This document shows, piece after piece, positions 29,735 through 38,798 of a stretch of 64,000 nt of DNA (positions are counted from its first letter, which is position 1; each line of letters begins with the position of its first letter). The translations under genes and the position numbers were made by a program. The stretch is from Thermoplasmata archaeon. GTDB lineage: Archaea > Thermoplasmatota > Thermoplasmata > Lutacidiplasmatales > UBA184. Under the pieces are notes generated by a model. The model was not told the origin of the DNA and did no database searches. It saw only the letters and a program-made list of their open reading frames with translations. The stretch spans positions 1-64,000 of the forward strand of contig DASPVQ010000013.1 of assembly GCA_035622275.1 (NCBI GenBank), read 5' to 3'.

Positions 29735-29998
29735 GTGATCGCCTGCCCGTTCTGCGGGGCCCCCGAGACCGCGCGCCTCGACCTCGAGGGACGACGCTTC
29801 CTCGTCTTCCGCTGCCAGTTCACGCCCGAGGTCGATCCGACCCTCACCGACGAGGAGATCGCCGAGCGGCTCGCGTCCGCCTTCGCGGGGGACGCCCCCG
29901 GCTACTTCCGCCGGACGTGCGACCGCCTGCACGTCTACGTCACGCGCGGCGACGGGGCGCGCTGGCTCGACCCGGCCGGCCCGCCGCCCCGCGGCTAG
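29735..29998 (+). CDS. Small zinc-finger hypothetical protein
   Basis: 87 residues starting at a GTG. A single CPFCGAPETARLDL motif at the N-terminus and a Cys in FRCQFTP give a possible zinc-binding set. The central part, TLTDEEIAERLASAFAGDAPGYFRRTCDRLHVYVTRGDG, written here only in part as LTDEEIAERLASAF, is conserved-looking but unassigned. Its stop overlaps the stop of the convergent TMEM175-like gene by 4 bases. Normal high GC at third positions marks it as native. Confidence 0.6.
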   Translation: MIACPFCGAPETARLDLEGRRFLVFRCQFTPEVDPTLTDEEIAERLASAFAGDAPGYFRRTCDRLHVYVTRGDGARWLDPAGPPPRG

Positions 29999-30720
29999 TC
30001 GCCCTCCACGGTCAGGAACCGCTGGACGAAGAAGATCGCCACCCAGCTGAGCTGGGCGGCCTCGGTGCTGACGAACGACAGCCCGATCGAGCCGGCGAAG
30101 ACCGCAGCAGAGAACAGGCCGCGCCGAACGAAGTAGCGCGACGCGGCCGCCGGCGTGTCGGGCTTGGCGAGGTGGTGGTGCCGAGCGTACAGCCAGATCC
30201 CCGTCGTCGTGAGCCCGAGCGTGATCTGCAGCAGCGAGAAGAGATCGACCGCGACCTTGAGGTCGGAGTAGGTCGTGTAGACGCTGAGCACGAACGGCAT
30301 CACCGCGATCTGCATCAGCAGGATCATGTTCAGCCAGACCAGGCCGGAATCGAAGCGCGCGATGTACTGGTACGTCCGGTTGTGGACGATCCACCAGATC
30401 GCGATCATCACGAAGGCGAACGCGTAGCCGACGAACGTCGGCCAGTCGGTCTGCAGCGCGTGGACGAGCCCCCCCTCAGTGGGCGGGTGGAGCGACGGCA
30501 CCGCGAGCGACAGCACGAGGAGCGTCATCGCGAAGGCGAACACCCCGTCGCTGAGCGAGACGATCCGGCCGAGGTCCTCGCCGCTGATCTGCGCGACCGC
30601 CGACCGGCGGTAGCGACGGGTCAGGATCGGCTCGCTCGCCGGCGCGGGCGTCGCGTCGCCGGCCGCCCCCGTCGGGCCCGCGGGCGTCGCGGGCCCGGAG
30701 TCGAGCGGCGCCGATCCCAT
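29995..30720 (-). CDS. TMEM175-family (DUF1211) potassium channel-like membrane protein
   Basis: 241 residues. A Pro/Ala-rich lead of about 45 residues is followed by six transmembrane helices. The first carries the family signature RIVSLSDGVFAFAMTLLVL, close to the R-x3-FSDGVFAIA filter motif of prokaryotic TMEM175 channels. Prokaryotic members are six-helix proteins that form tetramers and conduct potassium. The ATG at 30720 is followed by the low-complexity lead. It lies after the sdh genes on the same strand, 87 bases away, with no sign of functional linkage. Confidence 0.85.
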   Translation of the reverse strand: MGSAPLDSGPATPAGPTGAAGDATPAPASEPILTRRYRRSAVAQISGEDLGRIVSLSDGVFAFAMTLLVLSLAVPSLHPPTEGGLVHALQTDWPTFVGYAFAFVMIAIWWIVHNRTYQYIARFDSGLVWLNMILLMQIAVMPFVLSVYTTYSDLKVAVDLFSLLQITLGLTTTGIWLYARHHHLAKPDTPAAASRYFVRRGLFSAAVFAGSIGLSFVSTEAAQLSWVAIFFVQRFLTVEGD

Positions 30721-30807
30721 GCTCGCGCCTAGGGCTCCCCGCCCGCGCCGGCGGGCGCATCCGCGGCCGGGCCGACCCGCGGACCGCCGCGGGCCCGGGC
30801 GTGGGCG

Positions 30808-31692
30808 CTACGCGCGGGCCGTCGCGCCGATCTTGGCAAGCGCCGTCTCCGTGGGGACGAGGTGCCGCGGCAGGCCAAGCTCCTCGGGCGAGGCTCCGAA
30901 GGCGAGCCCGACGACCTGCGGCAGGTGGAACACCGGCAGGTCGAGCGCGTGCCCGACCGCCTTCGCCGCCTGGTTCTGGTAGGCGTCGAGCGAGATGTGG
31001 CACAGCGGGCACGGCGTCGCCATCGCGTCGGCCCCGTGCGCCTTCGCGTCGTCGATCTGGCGGCCGGCGATGTGGCTCGCTACTTCCGGCTTGACGAACT
31101 GGATCGGGAAGCCGCAGCACATGACGCGCCCGCGGTAGTAGACGGGGGTCGCCCCGAGCGCGGCGAGGAGCGCCTCGAACGAATGGGGCTCCTCACCGCT
31201 CTCGGTCCCCAGCTCGTCGGACGGCCGCAACAGGTGGCAGCCGTAGAACGCCCCGACCTTTAGCCCGGCGAGCGGACGTCGCACCTTCGCGCGGACCGCG
31301 TCGAGCCCGACGTCCTCGACCAGGACACGCAACAGGTGCTTGACCTTCGTGGTGCCGCGGTACTGGATGCCGAGCGGCGCGAGGGCCCCGTCGACCCGCG
31401 CGCGGATCGTCGGGTCCGCGAGGCGGACGTTGGCGAGGCTGAGCATCCCCTGGCAGGTCGAGCAGATCGTGAGCAGGTCGAGGCCGGCGCGCTCGGCGAT
31501 GGCGAGGTTGCGCGCGTTCAGCGCGACATTGAGCACCTCGTTCGCCTCGTCGACGAAGCCCGAGCCGCAGCAGGAGAAGCTCGGGAACTCGACAAGCTCG
31601 AGGCCGAGCGAGCGGCAGACCCAGCGCGTCGCGAGGTCGAGCTCCTTGCCCGACTCCTGCGCCACGCAGCCCGGATAGTAGGCGAGCCTCAC
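30808..31692 (-). CDS. sdhE: Succinate dehydrogenase CCG-domain subunit (SdhE/HdrB-like)
   Basis: 294 residues with two complete CCG domains: the first has YYPGCVAQ, SFSCCGSGF and CSTCQGM, the second FYGCHLL, VMCCGFPI and CPLCHISLD. Such proteins in archaeal succinate dehydrogenases and in heterodisulfide reductase HdrB bind noncubane [4Fe-4S] clusters and replace the membrane-anchor subunits. A GTG start overlaps the TGA of sdhB, showing coupling. It probably passes electrons from succinate oxidation to quinone or another acceptor at the membrane; no membrane helix is visible, and no SdhF-like gene follows. Confidence 0.9.
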   Translation of the reverse strand: MRLAYYPGCVAQESGKELDLATRWVCRSLGLELVEFPSFSCCGSGFVDEANEVLNVALNARNLAIAERAGLDLLTICSTCQGMLSLANVRLADPTIRARVDGALAPLGIQYRGTTKVKHLLRVLVEDVGLDAVRAKVRRPLAGLKVGAFYGCHLLRPSDELGTESGEEPHSFEALLAALGATPVYYRGRVMCCGFPIQFVKPEVASHIAGRQIDDAKAHGADAMATPCPLCHISLDAYQNQAAKAVGHALDLPVFHLPQVVGLAFGASPEELGLPRHLVPTETALAKIGATARA

Positions 31693-32663
31693 GGCGGAGC
31701 CTCCGGCGGGCGGTCGAGCGCCTCGTAGATCTTCTCGACTTCGTCCTGGCCCTCGATGCGGTGGGGGGCGCGCAGGACCTCGGGCTTCTTGCGGTAGATC
31801 CGGACGCCCTGGCCCAGCTGGCCCACCATCCCCGCGAGGCCCGATGTCTGTCGGACGAGCTTCGCCTCGTTGAGGAGGCCGCGCTCGCGGATGTTCTCCA
31901 GGAAGCCGAGGGCGTGACGCGAGCCGGGCTCGGTCGCGCCCTGCGCCCGGATCGCCATCTCCTTCAGGTCGCGGATCCGCTCGGAGGGCCGCACGTCCTT
32001 CGGGCATGCCTCGGTGCACAGGTGGCAGCGCAGGCACGTCCACAGACCGCCCGGCTGGATGCGCAGCAGGCGGTCCTGCCGGGCATGGTCGCGCGGGTCG
32101 ACGACGAACCGGTACAGCTTGGCGAGCGCCATCGGCCCGGGAAAGGCGGGGTCGTCGGTGACCGCGGGGCACGCCGAGAAGCAGGCCGCGCACGCGATGC
32201 AACGGGGCGTCTCCTGGAACCGCTCGACCTCGGCCTCCGTCATCGGGTTCGCGACCCCCTCGGGCATCGGATGGCGCGGGTCGAGGATCAGGTGCGGCTC
32301 GATCTGCTCGTAGTGGCGCCAGAAGATCTCCTGGTCGACGACCAGGTCGCGCAGGACGGGTTGGTTGCGCATCGGCTCGATGACGACCCGTCCGTGCCGG
32401 GCCACCTCGGGGCCGATCTGGGTCTCGCAGGCGAGGCGGCTCTTGGAGTTCACCCGCATCGCGCAGGAACCGCAGATCGCGCTGCGGCAGGAATAGCGCA
32501 GCGTGAGCGTCGGGTCGATCTCCGCGCGGATCTTGAGCAGGGCCGTGAGGACCGGCGTGTGCGGCGCGAGGTCGAGCTCGTAGCGCTGGAACCGGGGTCC
32601 GGGGTCGTGGGTCGGGTCGAACCGATAGACGTCGAACGCGGCGTGGACGAGCTCCTCCGCCAT
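31689..32663 (-). CDS. sdhB: Succinate dehydrogenase iron-sulfur subunit
   Basis: 324 residues. The plant-type ferredoxin domain has YSCRSAICGSCAMRVN for the [2Fe-2S] cluster near residue 57-72. Two further motifs, CIACAACFSACP and CLRCHLCTEACP, both follow C-x2-C-x2-C-x3-C-P, which suggests two [4Fe-4S] clusters rather than one [4Fe-4S] and one [3Fe-4S] as in classical complex II; this is known for SdhE-type enzymes. The ATG overlaps the sdhA stop (ATGA). The C-terminal 70 residues extend beyond the core. Confidence 0.94.
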   Translation of the reverse strand: MAEELVHAAFDVYRFDPTHDPGPRFQRYELDLAPHTPVLTALLKIRAEIDPTLTLRYSCRSAICGSCAMRVNSKSRLACETQIGPEVARHGRVVIEPMRNQPVLRDLVVDQEIFWRHYEQIEPHLILDPRHPMPEGVANPMTEAEVERFQETPRCIACAACFSACPAVTDDPAFPGPMALAKLYRFVVDPRDHARQDRLLRIQPGGLWTCLRCHLCTEACPKDVRPSERIRDLKEMAIRAQGATEPGSRHALGFLENIRERGLLNEAKLVRQTSGLAGMVGQLGQGVRIYRKKPEVLRAPHRIEGQDEVEKIYEALDRPPEAPP

Positions 32664-34345
32664 CAGTAGACCCGCTCCGTCGGCTCCCACCGCGTGTACG
32701 TCACCGGTGTATAGGAGAGGTTCGGGCCCTCCGGCGTCCGGCGGGCCATGGTGTGCCGCATCCAGTGCGCGTCGTCCCGCTTCGGGTAGTCCGTGCGCGC
32801 ATGCGCCCCGCGGCTCTCGGTGCGCGCGTAGGCGCCGACGACGATCACCTCGGCGAGCTCGAGCAGGTGGCCGACCTCGAGCGCGTCGGTGAGGTTGAGG
32901 TTGTAGACGGTCGACGGGTCGACCACGCGGACGTTCGCAAAGCGCGCGCGCAGCGCGCGCACCCGCTGGAGCCCCTCCAGTAGGTCCGCTTCGTTGCGGT
33001 AGATCCCGACGTACCGCTCCATCGTCTGCTGGAGTTCCGTGCGCAGGGTCGAGGGGTCCTCGCCGTCCCGGCGCGCCGACCAGGCCCGCAGCGGGCTCGC
33101 GGCTCCGTCGACGTCGGCGGGCAGCATCTCCGGCCGCGGCGCCGCGAGCGCGTGCTCGGCGGCCGCGATGCCGGCTTGCTTTCCGAAGACGAGCGTCTCG
33201 AGCAGCGAGTTGCCTCCCAGTCGGTTCGCGCCGTGGATCGAGACGCAGGCCGCCTCGCCCGCGGCAAAGAGGCCGGGGAGGCTCGTCGCCCCGCGGATGT
33301 CGGTGCTGATCCCGCCCATCATGTAGTGCTGGCCGGGGTAGACCGGGATCGGCTGCGTCACCGGGTCGATGCCGGCGAAGTGGCGGGAGTAGTCGACGAT
33401 CTCCTGCAGCCGGCTCTCGATCTTCTCCCGGCCGAGATGCATCAGCTCCAGGTGCACGTAGCTGCCGTACGGTCCCGGGAAGCCCCGGCCCTCCGCAACC
33501 TCGGTCACGATCGCGCGGGACACCACGTCGCGCGACGCGAGCTCGAGGACGTGCGGGGCGTACCGGCTCATGAACCGCTCGCCAAGGGCGTTCTTCAGTA
33601 TCCCGCCCTCGCCACGGGCGCCCTCCGTGATGAGGATCCCGGACTCGAGGAGGGCGGTCGGGTGGAACTGGACGAACTCCATGTCCTTGAGGAGCGCACC
33701 GGCCTCGTAGGCGGCGGCCACGCCGTCGCCGGTACAGCTGTGCGCGTTGGTCGTCCGGCTGTAGACGCGGCCGAACGGGCCCGTCGCGAGGACGACGCTC
33801 TTCGCCGCGATCCCCTCGAAGTCGCCGCGCTTGCGGTCGAAGGCGACGATCCCCTGGACGCGGCCGTCGTGCAGCACGAGCCGGGTGAGGTCCCACTCCT
33901 CGTACAGCGTGAACTCCTCGGTGCCGAGCCGCTCCCAGAGCCCCTGCAGGAGCGCCAGACCCGTGCGGTCCGCCGCGTAGATCGTCCGAGGGAACCCGGC
34001 GCCCCCGAACGCGCGCCGGGCGAGCGAGCCGTCGGGCGACCGGCTGAAGATCGTGCCGAAGTGCTCCATCTCGACGACGGTCGGCCCGGCCTCGCGGCAG
34101 AAGAACTCGATCGCGTCCTGGTCGCCGAGGTAGTCGGAACCCTTCACCGTGTCGTAGATGTGGGTCTCGACCGAGTCCTCCGGACCGACCGCGGCGTTGA
34201 TCCCGCCCTGGGCGGCCCCTGAGTGGGAGCGCAGGGGGTGGAGCTTCGAGACGATCGCCACCTCGCGCCCGGCCTCGATCGCCGCGAGCGCCGCGCGCTG
34301 TCCCGCGAGGCCGGCGCCGACGACGACGACCTCGTGGCGTTGCAT
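32663..34345 (-). CDS. sdhA: Succinate dehydrogenase / fumarate reductase flavoprotein subunit
   Basis: 560 residues. The FAD-binding start [20 protein letters not shown], the covalent flavin His in [13 protein letters not shown], the HPTALLESG substrate loop, GARGEGGIL, and the [13 protein letters not shown] and [12 protein letters not shown] segments identify it. It oxidises succinate to fumarate in the citric acid cycle, or works in reverse. First gene of a tightly coupled sdhA-sdhB-sdhE operon. A TATA-like ATTAAAAC about 26 bases upstream of the ATG suggests a leaderless mRNA. Confidence 0.96.
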   Translation of the reverse strand: MQRHEVVVVGAGLAGQRAALAAIEAGREVAIVSKLHPLRSHSGAAQGGINAAVGPEDSVETHIYDTVKGSDYLGDQDAIEFFCREAGPTVVEMEHFGTIFSRSPDGSLARRAFGGAGFPRTIYAADRTGLALLQGLWERLGTEEFTLYEEWDLTRLVLHDGRVQGIVAFDRKRGDFEGIAAKSVVLATGPFGRVYSRTTNAHSCTGDGVAAAYEAGALLKDMEFVQFHPTALLESGILITEGARGEGGILKNALGERFMSRYAPHVLELASRDVVSRAIVTEVAEGRGFPGPYGSYVHLELMHLGREKIESRLQEIVDYSRHFAGIDPVTQPIPVYPGQHYMMGGISTDIRGATSLPGLFAAGEAACVSIHGANRLGGNSLLETLVFGKQAGIAAAEHALAAPRPEMLPADVDGAASPLRAWSARRDGEDPSTLRTELQQTMERYVGIYRNEADLLEGLQRVRALRARFANVRVVDPSTVYNLNLTDALEVGHLLELAEVIVVGAYARTESRGAHARTDYPKRDDAHWMRHTMARRTPEGPNLSYTPVTYTRWEPTERVY

Positions 34346-34474
34346 CGGAGGGAGCGAGCCTCGCGGGTTTTAATCGGTGTGCCCTGCCGCGCCCCGCGCG
34401 CGGCCCGCGGTCGGTCCGGCTACCGCGTTCCCCCAGGTTCCTCGGTGGCCCGGGCGTAATCGCCCGGTGAGCCG

Positions 34475-34482
34475 TTATATAG
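34475..34482 (+). promoter_or_regulatory. TATA box of the proteasome beta gene
   Basis: TTATATAG lies 46-53 bases before the ATG at 34528. The expected start near 34505 leaves a short leader that includes the Shine-Dalgarno GAGGAGA at 34514-34520, unlike the leaderless genes nearby. Confidence 0.7.
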
Positions 34483-34527
34483 CGAGCCCGGGTCGGCTCG
34501 CAGGCCGACTTCCGAGGAGATCGATCG

Positions 34528-35205
34528 ATGACGCATCCGGCGGTGAGCCCGCAGGACGAGGAGCGCCTACTCAAGGGCACGACGACGATCGGCCTCGTCT
34601 GCAAGGACGGGGTCGTCCTCGCCTCCGAGCGTCGGGCGACCGCCGGCACCATGATCGCGAACAAGCAGACGACCAAGGTCTTCAAGGTCGACGCGAACCT
34701 CGGCGTCACGATCGCCGGCATGGTCGGCGACGCGCAGGTCCTCGCGCGTTACCTGAAGGCGGAGGTCGCCCTCTACCGGCTGCGCCGCAACGGGCCGGTG
34801 AGCGCGGAGGGCGCGGCGACGCTGCTCGCGAACATCCTCAATGGCAGCCGCTTCTACCCGTACTACGCCTGGCTGATCCTCGGCGGTGTGGACGGCAAGG
34901 GCGGCCACGTCTTCTCCGTCGACCCGGCCGGCGGGTGCATCGAGGACCGGTACTGCTCGATCGGCTCGGGCTCGACGTTCGCCTACGGGCTGCTCGAGGA
35001 GGGCTACTCGCGCGATCTCGCCACGGCCGACGGCGTCGATCTCGCGCTGCGGGGGCTGACGGTCGCGATGCGACGCGACAGCGCGAGCGGGGACGGCTAC
35101 ATCGTCCACGTCATCACCCCGAAGGACTACCGCGAGCTGTCGGACGACGAAATTAATAAGCGTCTGAAGGCCCTCAAGATTCCGATACCTCCGGTGCCGG
35201 CGTAG
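34528..35205 (+). CDS. psmB: Proteasome beta subunit
   Basis: 225 residues with an N-terminal propeptide removed at Gly17-Thr18. After processing the catalytic set is Thr1, Glu17 and Lys33 (TTTIGLVCKDGVVLASERR then ATAGTMIANKQTTK). SIGSGSTFAYGLLEEGY and SGDGYIVHVIT near the C-terminus are typical. It forms the proteolytic inner rings of the archaeal 20S proteasome. A TATA box and a clear Shine-Dalgarno precede it. The CDC48 ATPase at 48310 could supply unfolded substrate, but the alpha subunit is not in the window. Confidence 0.96.
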   Translation: MTHPAVSPQDEERLLKGTTTIGLVCKDGVVLASERRATAGTMIANKQTTKVFKVDANLGVTIAGMVGDAQVLARYLKAEVALYRLRRNGPVSAEGAATLLANILNGSRFYPYYAWLILGGVDGKGGHVFSVDPAGGCIEDRYCSIGSGSTFAYGLLEEGYSRDLATADGVDLALRGLTVAMRRDSASGDGYIVHVITPKDYRELSDDEINKRLKALKIPIPPVPA

Positions 35206-35251
35206 CCGTTCCGGCCCGGAGCTCGGGCAACCCCTTCGGACCAACCCCTTC

Positions 35252-37165
35252 GTGGCGCGAATGAGTTTCGACTCTCTGCTGGACCAGACACGACAGGCAC
35301 TGCGCGAGGTGCTTCCCGAGAACGTCGAGGTCACCGACATCGAGCTGGAGGGACCCCACATCGTCCTCTACACCAAGCAGCTCGACTCGTTCCTCTCCGG
35401 AGGCGACCTCCTGCGCCAGATCGCTCAGCGGCTGCACCGCCGCGTGGTCGTCCGCAGCGATCCCGAGGTCCTGATCGATCCGAAGGAGGCCGAGAAGCTC
35501 GTGCGCGAGGTGATCCCGCCCGAGGCCGAGGTCAACCAGCTGTTCTTCGAGCCCGAGACCGGCGAGGTGACGATCGAGGCCGCGAACCCGGGCGCCGCGA
35601 TCGGTCGCGGGGGCTCGGTCCTCAACGACCTCAAGCGGCGGATCGGCTGGGTGCCGACCGTCATCCGGACCCCGCCGATCCCCTCCAAGACCGTCGAGGA
35701 GGTGCGGATCCACCTGCGCAACTCCTTCGATGATCGCCGCGCCTTCCTCAAGAAGGTCGGCATCCGCATCGCGCGGGACCCCCTGCCCGAGAAGCTGTGG
35801 GCCCGCAACACCGCGCTCGGTGGCTACCGGGAGGTGGGGCGCAGCGCCCACCTGTTGACCACGCAGAACTCCAAGGTGCTCATCGACTGCGGCATCGATC
35901 CCGGCTCGGACCGCACGCCGTTCTTCAACGCGCCCGAGCTCTTGCCGCTCGACTCGCTGGACGCGGTGGTCGTGACCCACGCCCACCTCGACCACTGCGG
36001 CCTCGTCCCGGTGCTCCTCAAGTACGGGTACAAGGGGCCGATCTACTGCACCGCGCCCACCCGCGATCTGATGACGCTGATGCTCCTCGACGCAATCAAG
36101 GTTGTCAACCAGGAGGCGCGCCGCGGCCTCTACGACTCGGCCCAGGTCCGCGAGCTCGTCTGGCGGACGATCCCGCTGCGCTGGGGCGAGACGACCGACA
36201 TCGCGCCGGACATCCGGCTGACGATGCACAACGCCGGCCACATCCTGGGCTCGTCGATCTGCCACTTCCATCTCGGCGACGGCGACCACAACCTCGCCTA
36301 CTCCGGCGACATCAAGTTCGAGCGGACCTGGCTGTTCAACCCGGCGACCAACCGGTTCCCCCGGCTCGAGACGCTCGTGCTCGAGTCGACGTACGGCGGC
36401 TACCGCGACGTCCAGCCGAGCCGCCAGCAGGCGTCCGACGAATTCGCGGCTCTGGTGACCAAGGTCCTCGCCCGCAACGGCCACCTGGTGGTGCCGGTGT
36501 TCGCGGTCGGACGCTCCCAGGAGGTGATGCTGGTCCTTGAGGAGCGGATGCGGGAGGGCAAGATCCCGCGGGTGCCGGTCTACCTGGACGGCATGATCGC
36601 GGAGGCGACCGCGATCCACACCGCCTACCCCGAGTTCCTGAACAGCCAGCTGCGCACGCAGATCTTCCAGCAGGGCGACAACCCGTTCCTCTCCGACGTC
36701 TTCCACCGCGTCGACTCCGCCGCGATGCGCAGCGGGATCATCGACGGGAAGGAGCCGTGCATCGTGCTCGCGACCTCGGGCATGATGAGCGGCGGGCCGG
36801 TGATGGAGTACTTCCGCGGCTGGGCGCCGGAGGAGCGCAACGCCCTGCTCTTCGTCGGCTACCAGGCGGACGGCACGTTCGGCCGGCGCCTGCAGCGCGG
36901 GCTCGCGGAGACGACGTTCCTCGACGGGCAGCGCCAGGCGTCCGTCCCGATCCGCCTCGAGATCGCCACCGTGGAGGGGTTCAGCGGCCACTCCGACCGC
37001 GTCCAGCTGATGAACTTCGTGGCCTCGCTCGACCCCCGGCCCCAGCGGGTGATCCTGAACCACGGCGAGGAGGCGAAGGCCGTCGACCTCTCCTCCAGCC
37101 TCCACAAGCGCTTCAACCTGGAGTCGCGGGTGCCCTACAACCTCGAGGCGATCCGGCTGCTGTAG
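35252..37165 (+). CDS. aCPSF1 transcription termination ribonuclease (KH, metallo-beta-lactamase, beta-CASP)
   Basis: 637 residues. The N-terminal about 180 residues hold the KH-type domains, with the loop AAIGRGGSVLNDLKRRIGW near residue 111-129. The metallo-beta-lactamase domain has VVVTHAHLDHCGLVP and NAGHILGS; beta-CASP motifs follow (VPVFAVGRSQEVM, LATSGMMSGGP, GFSGHSDR). This is the conserved archaeal endo/exonuclease that cleaves at U-rich 3' ends and ends transcription. GTG at 35252 or ATG at 35261 may be the start. It follows psmB by 46 bases, the same neighbour pair as in other archaea. Confidence 0.95.
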   Translation: MARMSFDSLLDQTRQALREVLPENVEVTDIELEGPHIVLYTKQLDSFLSGGDLLRQIAQRLHRRVVVRSDPEVLIDPKEAEKLVREVIPPEAEVNQLFFEPETGEVTIEAANPGAAIGRGGSVLNDLKRRIGWVPTVIRTPPIPSKTVEEVRIHLRNSFDDRRAFLKKVGIRIARDPLPEKLWARNTALGGYREVGRSAHLLTTQNSKVLIDCGIDPGSDRTPFFNAPELLPLDSLDAVVVTHAHLDHCGLVPVLLKYGYKGPIYCTAPTRDLMTLMLLDAIKVVNQEARRGLYDSAQVRELVWRTIPLRWGETTDIAPDIRLTMHNAGHILGSSICHFHLGDGDHNLAYSGDIKFERTWLFNPATNRFPRLETLVLESTYGGYRDVQPSRQQASDEFAALVTKVLARNGHLVVPVFAVGRSQEVMLVLEERMREGKIPRVPVYLDGMIAEATAIHTAYPEFLNSQLRTQIFQQGDNPFLSDVFHRVDSAAMRSGIIDGKEPCIVLATSGMMSGGPVMEYFRGWAPEERNALLFVGYQADGTFGRRLQRGLAETTFLDGQRQASVPIRLEIATVEGFSGHSDRVQLMNFVASLDPRPQRVILNHGEEAKAVDLSSSLHKRFNLESRVPYNLEAIRLL

Positions 37166-37186
37166 CCGCGCCGGCGGGACCAAACG

Positions 37187-37193
37187 ATTTATA
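37187..37193 (+). promoter_or_regulatory. TATA box before the AlkP-superfamily gene
   Basis: GATTTATA lies about 57 bases upstream of the ATG at 37248 and directly after the aCPSF1 stop. A second AT-rich spot (GATAAAG, 37210) occurs closer to the gene. Confidence 0.5.
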
Positions 37194-37247
37194 CCGTCCG
37201 ACCGCCGCTGATAAAGCGCTCACTACGATGCGGGGCGAAGACTCCGG

Positions 37248-38750
37248 ATGACCCTTCCTACGCGCCGCTTCCTCCTGCTCGGCCTCGACGGCGGGACGTT
37301 CACGCTGCTCGACCCGCTCATGGAGGCCGGCGAGCTGCCGTTCCTGCGCTCGATGGTCCGGCGCGGGGTGCGCGCGCCGCTGACCTCCGTCTACCCGGCG
37401 AAGACGATCCCGGCGTGGTACTCGCTCGCGACGGGGCAGGATCCCGGTCAGCTCGGCATCTACGGCTTCACGGAGCCGACCGAGGGCCCGGGCCACTCCC
37501 AGCTCGTCAAGACGTTCCGGCCCGCGGAGGCGATGTGGGACCGACTGTCCCGGCTCGGCGTCAAGGTCGGGGTCCTCAACTTCCCGCTCAGCGCCGGCTA
37601 CCCCCTCCACGGCTTCGTGATCCCCGGCATGTTCTCCGAGCGCCCGGTGATGTACCCGCGCGAGCTCTCCGCGGAGGTCGAGGGCGCGCTCGGCGCGCCG
37701 TACCCGCCGGAGCTGCCCGTGCACCGGGAATCGGATCGCGCGGGATGGCTGGCGCTCGCGACGCGCACGGTGCTCCAGCGCGGTCGATCCGCGGCCGCGC
37801 TCGCCGAGGGCCATCGCCCCGACTTCCTGTTCACGCTGTTCCGCGAGACCGACCGGGTCGAGCACCAGTACTGGAACGAGCTCAGCCGGCCGGTGTCGGA
37901 GATCCCGGCCGACCTGCTCGGTTTCTGGCGGGCGGTCGACTCCGCGTGCGCCGAGGTCGACCGCGCCTTCCGCTCCGCGGGGGGTCCGGCGGTGACGCTG
38001 GTCATCAGCGACCACGGACACGGCGCGATCCAGTCGGACTTCTTCACGAACCGCTGGCTCGAGGCCGAGGGGTTCCTCGTCTTCCGCGACGGCAGCGAGG
38101 TCGACGGGCGCAACCTGCTCGCCCGGATGATCCTCTGGAGCCAGCGCCACGGAGCCGGCCGCGTCCTGGCGAAGCCGGTCGCCGACCTGTTGCGGGGCAG
38201 CCGGGCGGAGGCCCTGTCGCACCTGCTGAGCGGCGCGGGCTCGTTCGAGCGGATGGCCGAACGCATCGACTGGCACCGGACGCTCGCCTACTCCTACCCG
38301 GTTCCCGAGGGGATCTACCTCAACCCGCGCCACCCGGCCGTCACGCCCGAGCAGCGTCCGGCGATCCTCGCCGAGATCCGCCGCCGCCTCGAGGCCTACC
38401 CCGACGCCCGGATCGAGGTGCTCGAGCCCGAGAAGATCTACCGCGGGCGCAACCTGCTGCGCGCGCCGTCGCTCCTGATCCGGGTCGACAGCATGTGCAC
38501 CGAGCCGCGGATGGACTTCAGCTACCCCTCGCCGCTGATCCGCGAGCGGCCGGAGTTCTTCTACGGCTGCGGCACGCACCGGATGGACGGGATCCTGATC
38601 GGCGCCGGCGACGGCGTGCGACCGGGCGCGGAGGAGGGACCGCTCAGCCTCCTCGACGTCGCGCCGACGGTCCTCGAGGGGATGGGGGCCGACGTCTCCC
38701 CCGCGATGGCCGGCCGATCGTTCGGCCGCCGCCTCGGCCTCGCCGCCTGA
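37248..38750 (+). CDS. Alkaline phosphatase superfamily phosphodiesterase/nucleotide pyrophosphatase
   Basis: 500 residues. The metal-binding Asp lies in LLLGLDGGTFTLLDPLM, the nucleophile Thr in SVYPAKTIPAWYSLATG, and further ligands in ETDRVEHQYW and ISDHGHGAIQ; a final His is in GCGTHRMDGIL. This is the type I phosphodiesterase subgroup. It probably acts on a phosphodiester such as a nucleotide sugar or phospholipid head group; the substrate is unknown. There is no signal peptide, so it should be cytoplasmic. A glycosyltransferase gene follows 48 bases downstream, which fits glycan metabolism. Confidence 0.88.
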   Translation: MTLPTRRFLLLGLDGGTFTLLDPLMEAGELPFLRSMVRRGVRAPLTSVYPAKTIPAWYSLATGQDPGQLGIYGFTEPTEGPGHSQLVKTFRPAEAMWDRLSRLGVKVGVLNFPLSAGYPLHGFVIPGMFSERPVMYPRELSAEVEGALGAPYPPELPVHRESDRAGWLALATRTVLQRGRSAAALAEGHRPDFLFTLFRETDRVEHQYWNELSRPVSEIPADLLGFWRAVDSACAEVDRAFRSAGGPAVTLVISDHGHGAIQSDFFTNRWLEAEGFLVFRDGSEVDGRNLLARMILWSQRHGAGRVLAKPVADLLRGSRAEALSHLLSGAGSFERMAERIDWHRTLAYSYPVPEGIYLNPRHPAVTPEQRPAILAEIRRRLEAYPDARIEVLEPEKIYRGRNLLRAPSLLIRVDSMCTEPRMDFSYPSPLIRERPEFFYGCGTHRMDGILIGAGDGVRPGAEEGPLSLLDVAPTVLEGMGADVSPAMAGRSFGRRLGLAA

Positions 38751-38798
38751 GGGCGGTGGACCCCAACGTTTTTCGGCCGCTCCCCCTAGGCGCGCCCG

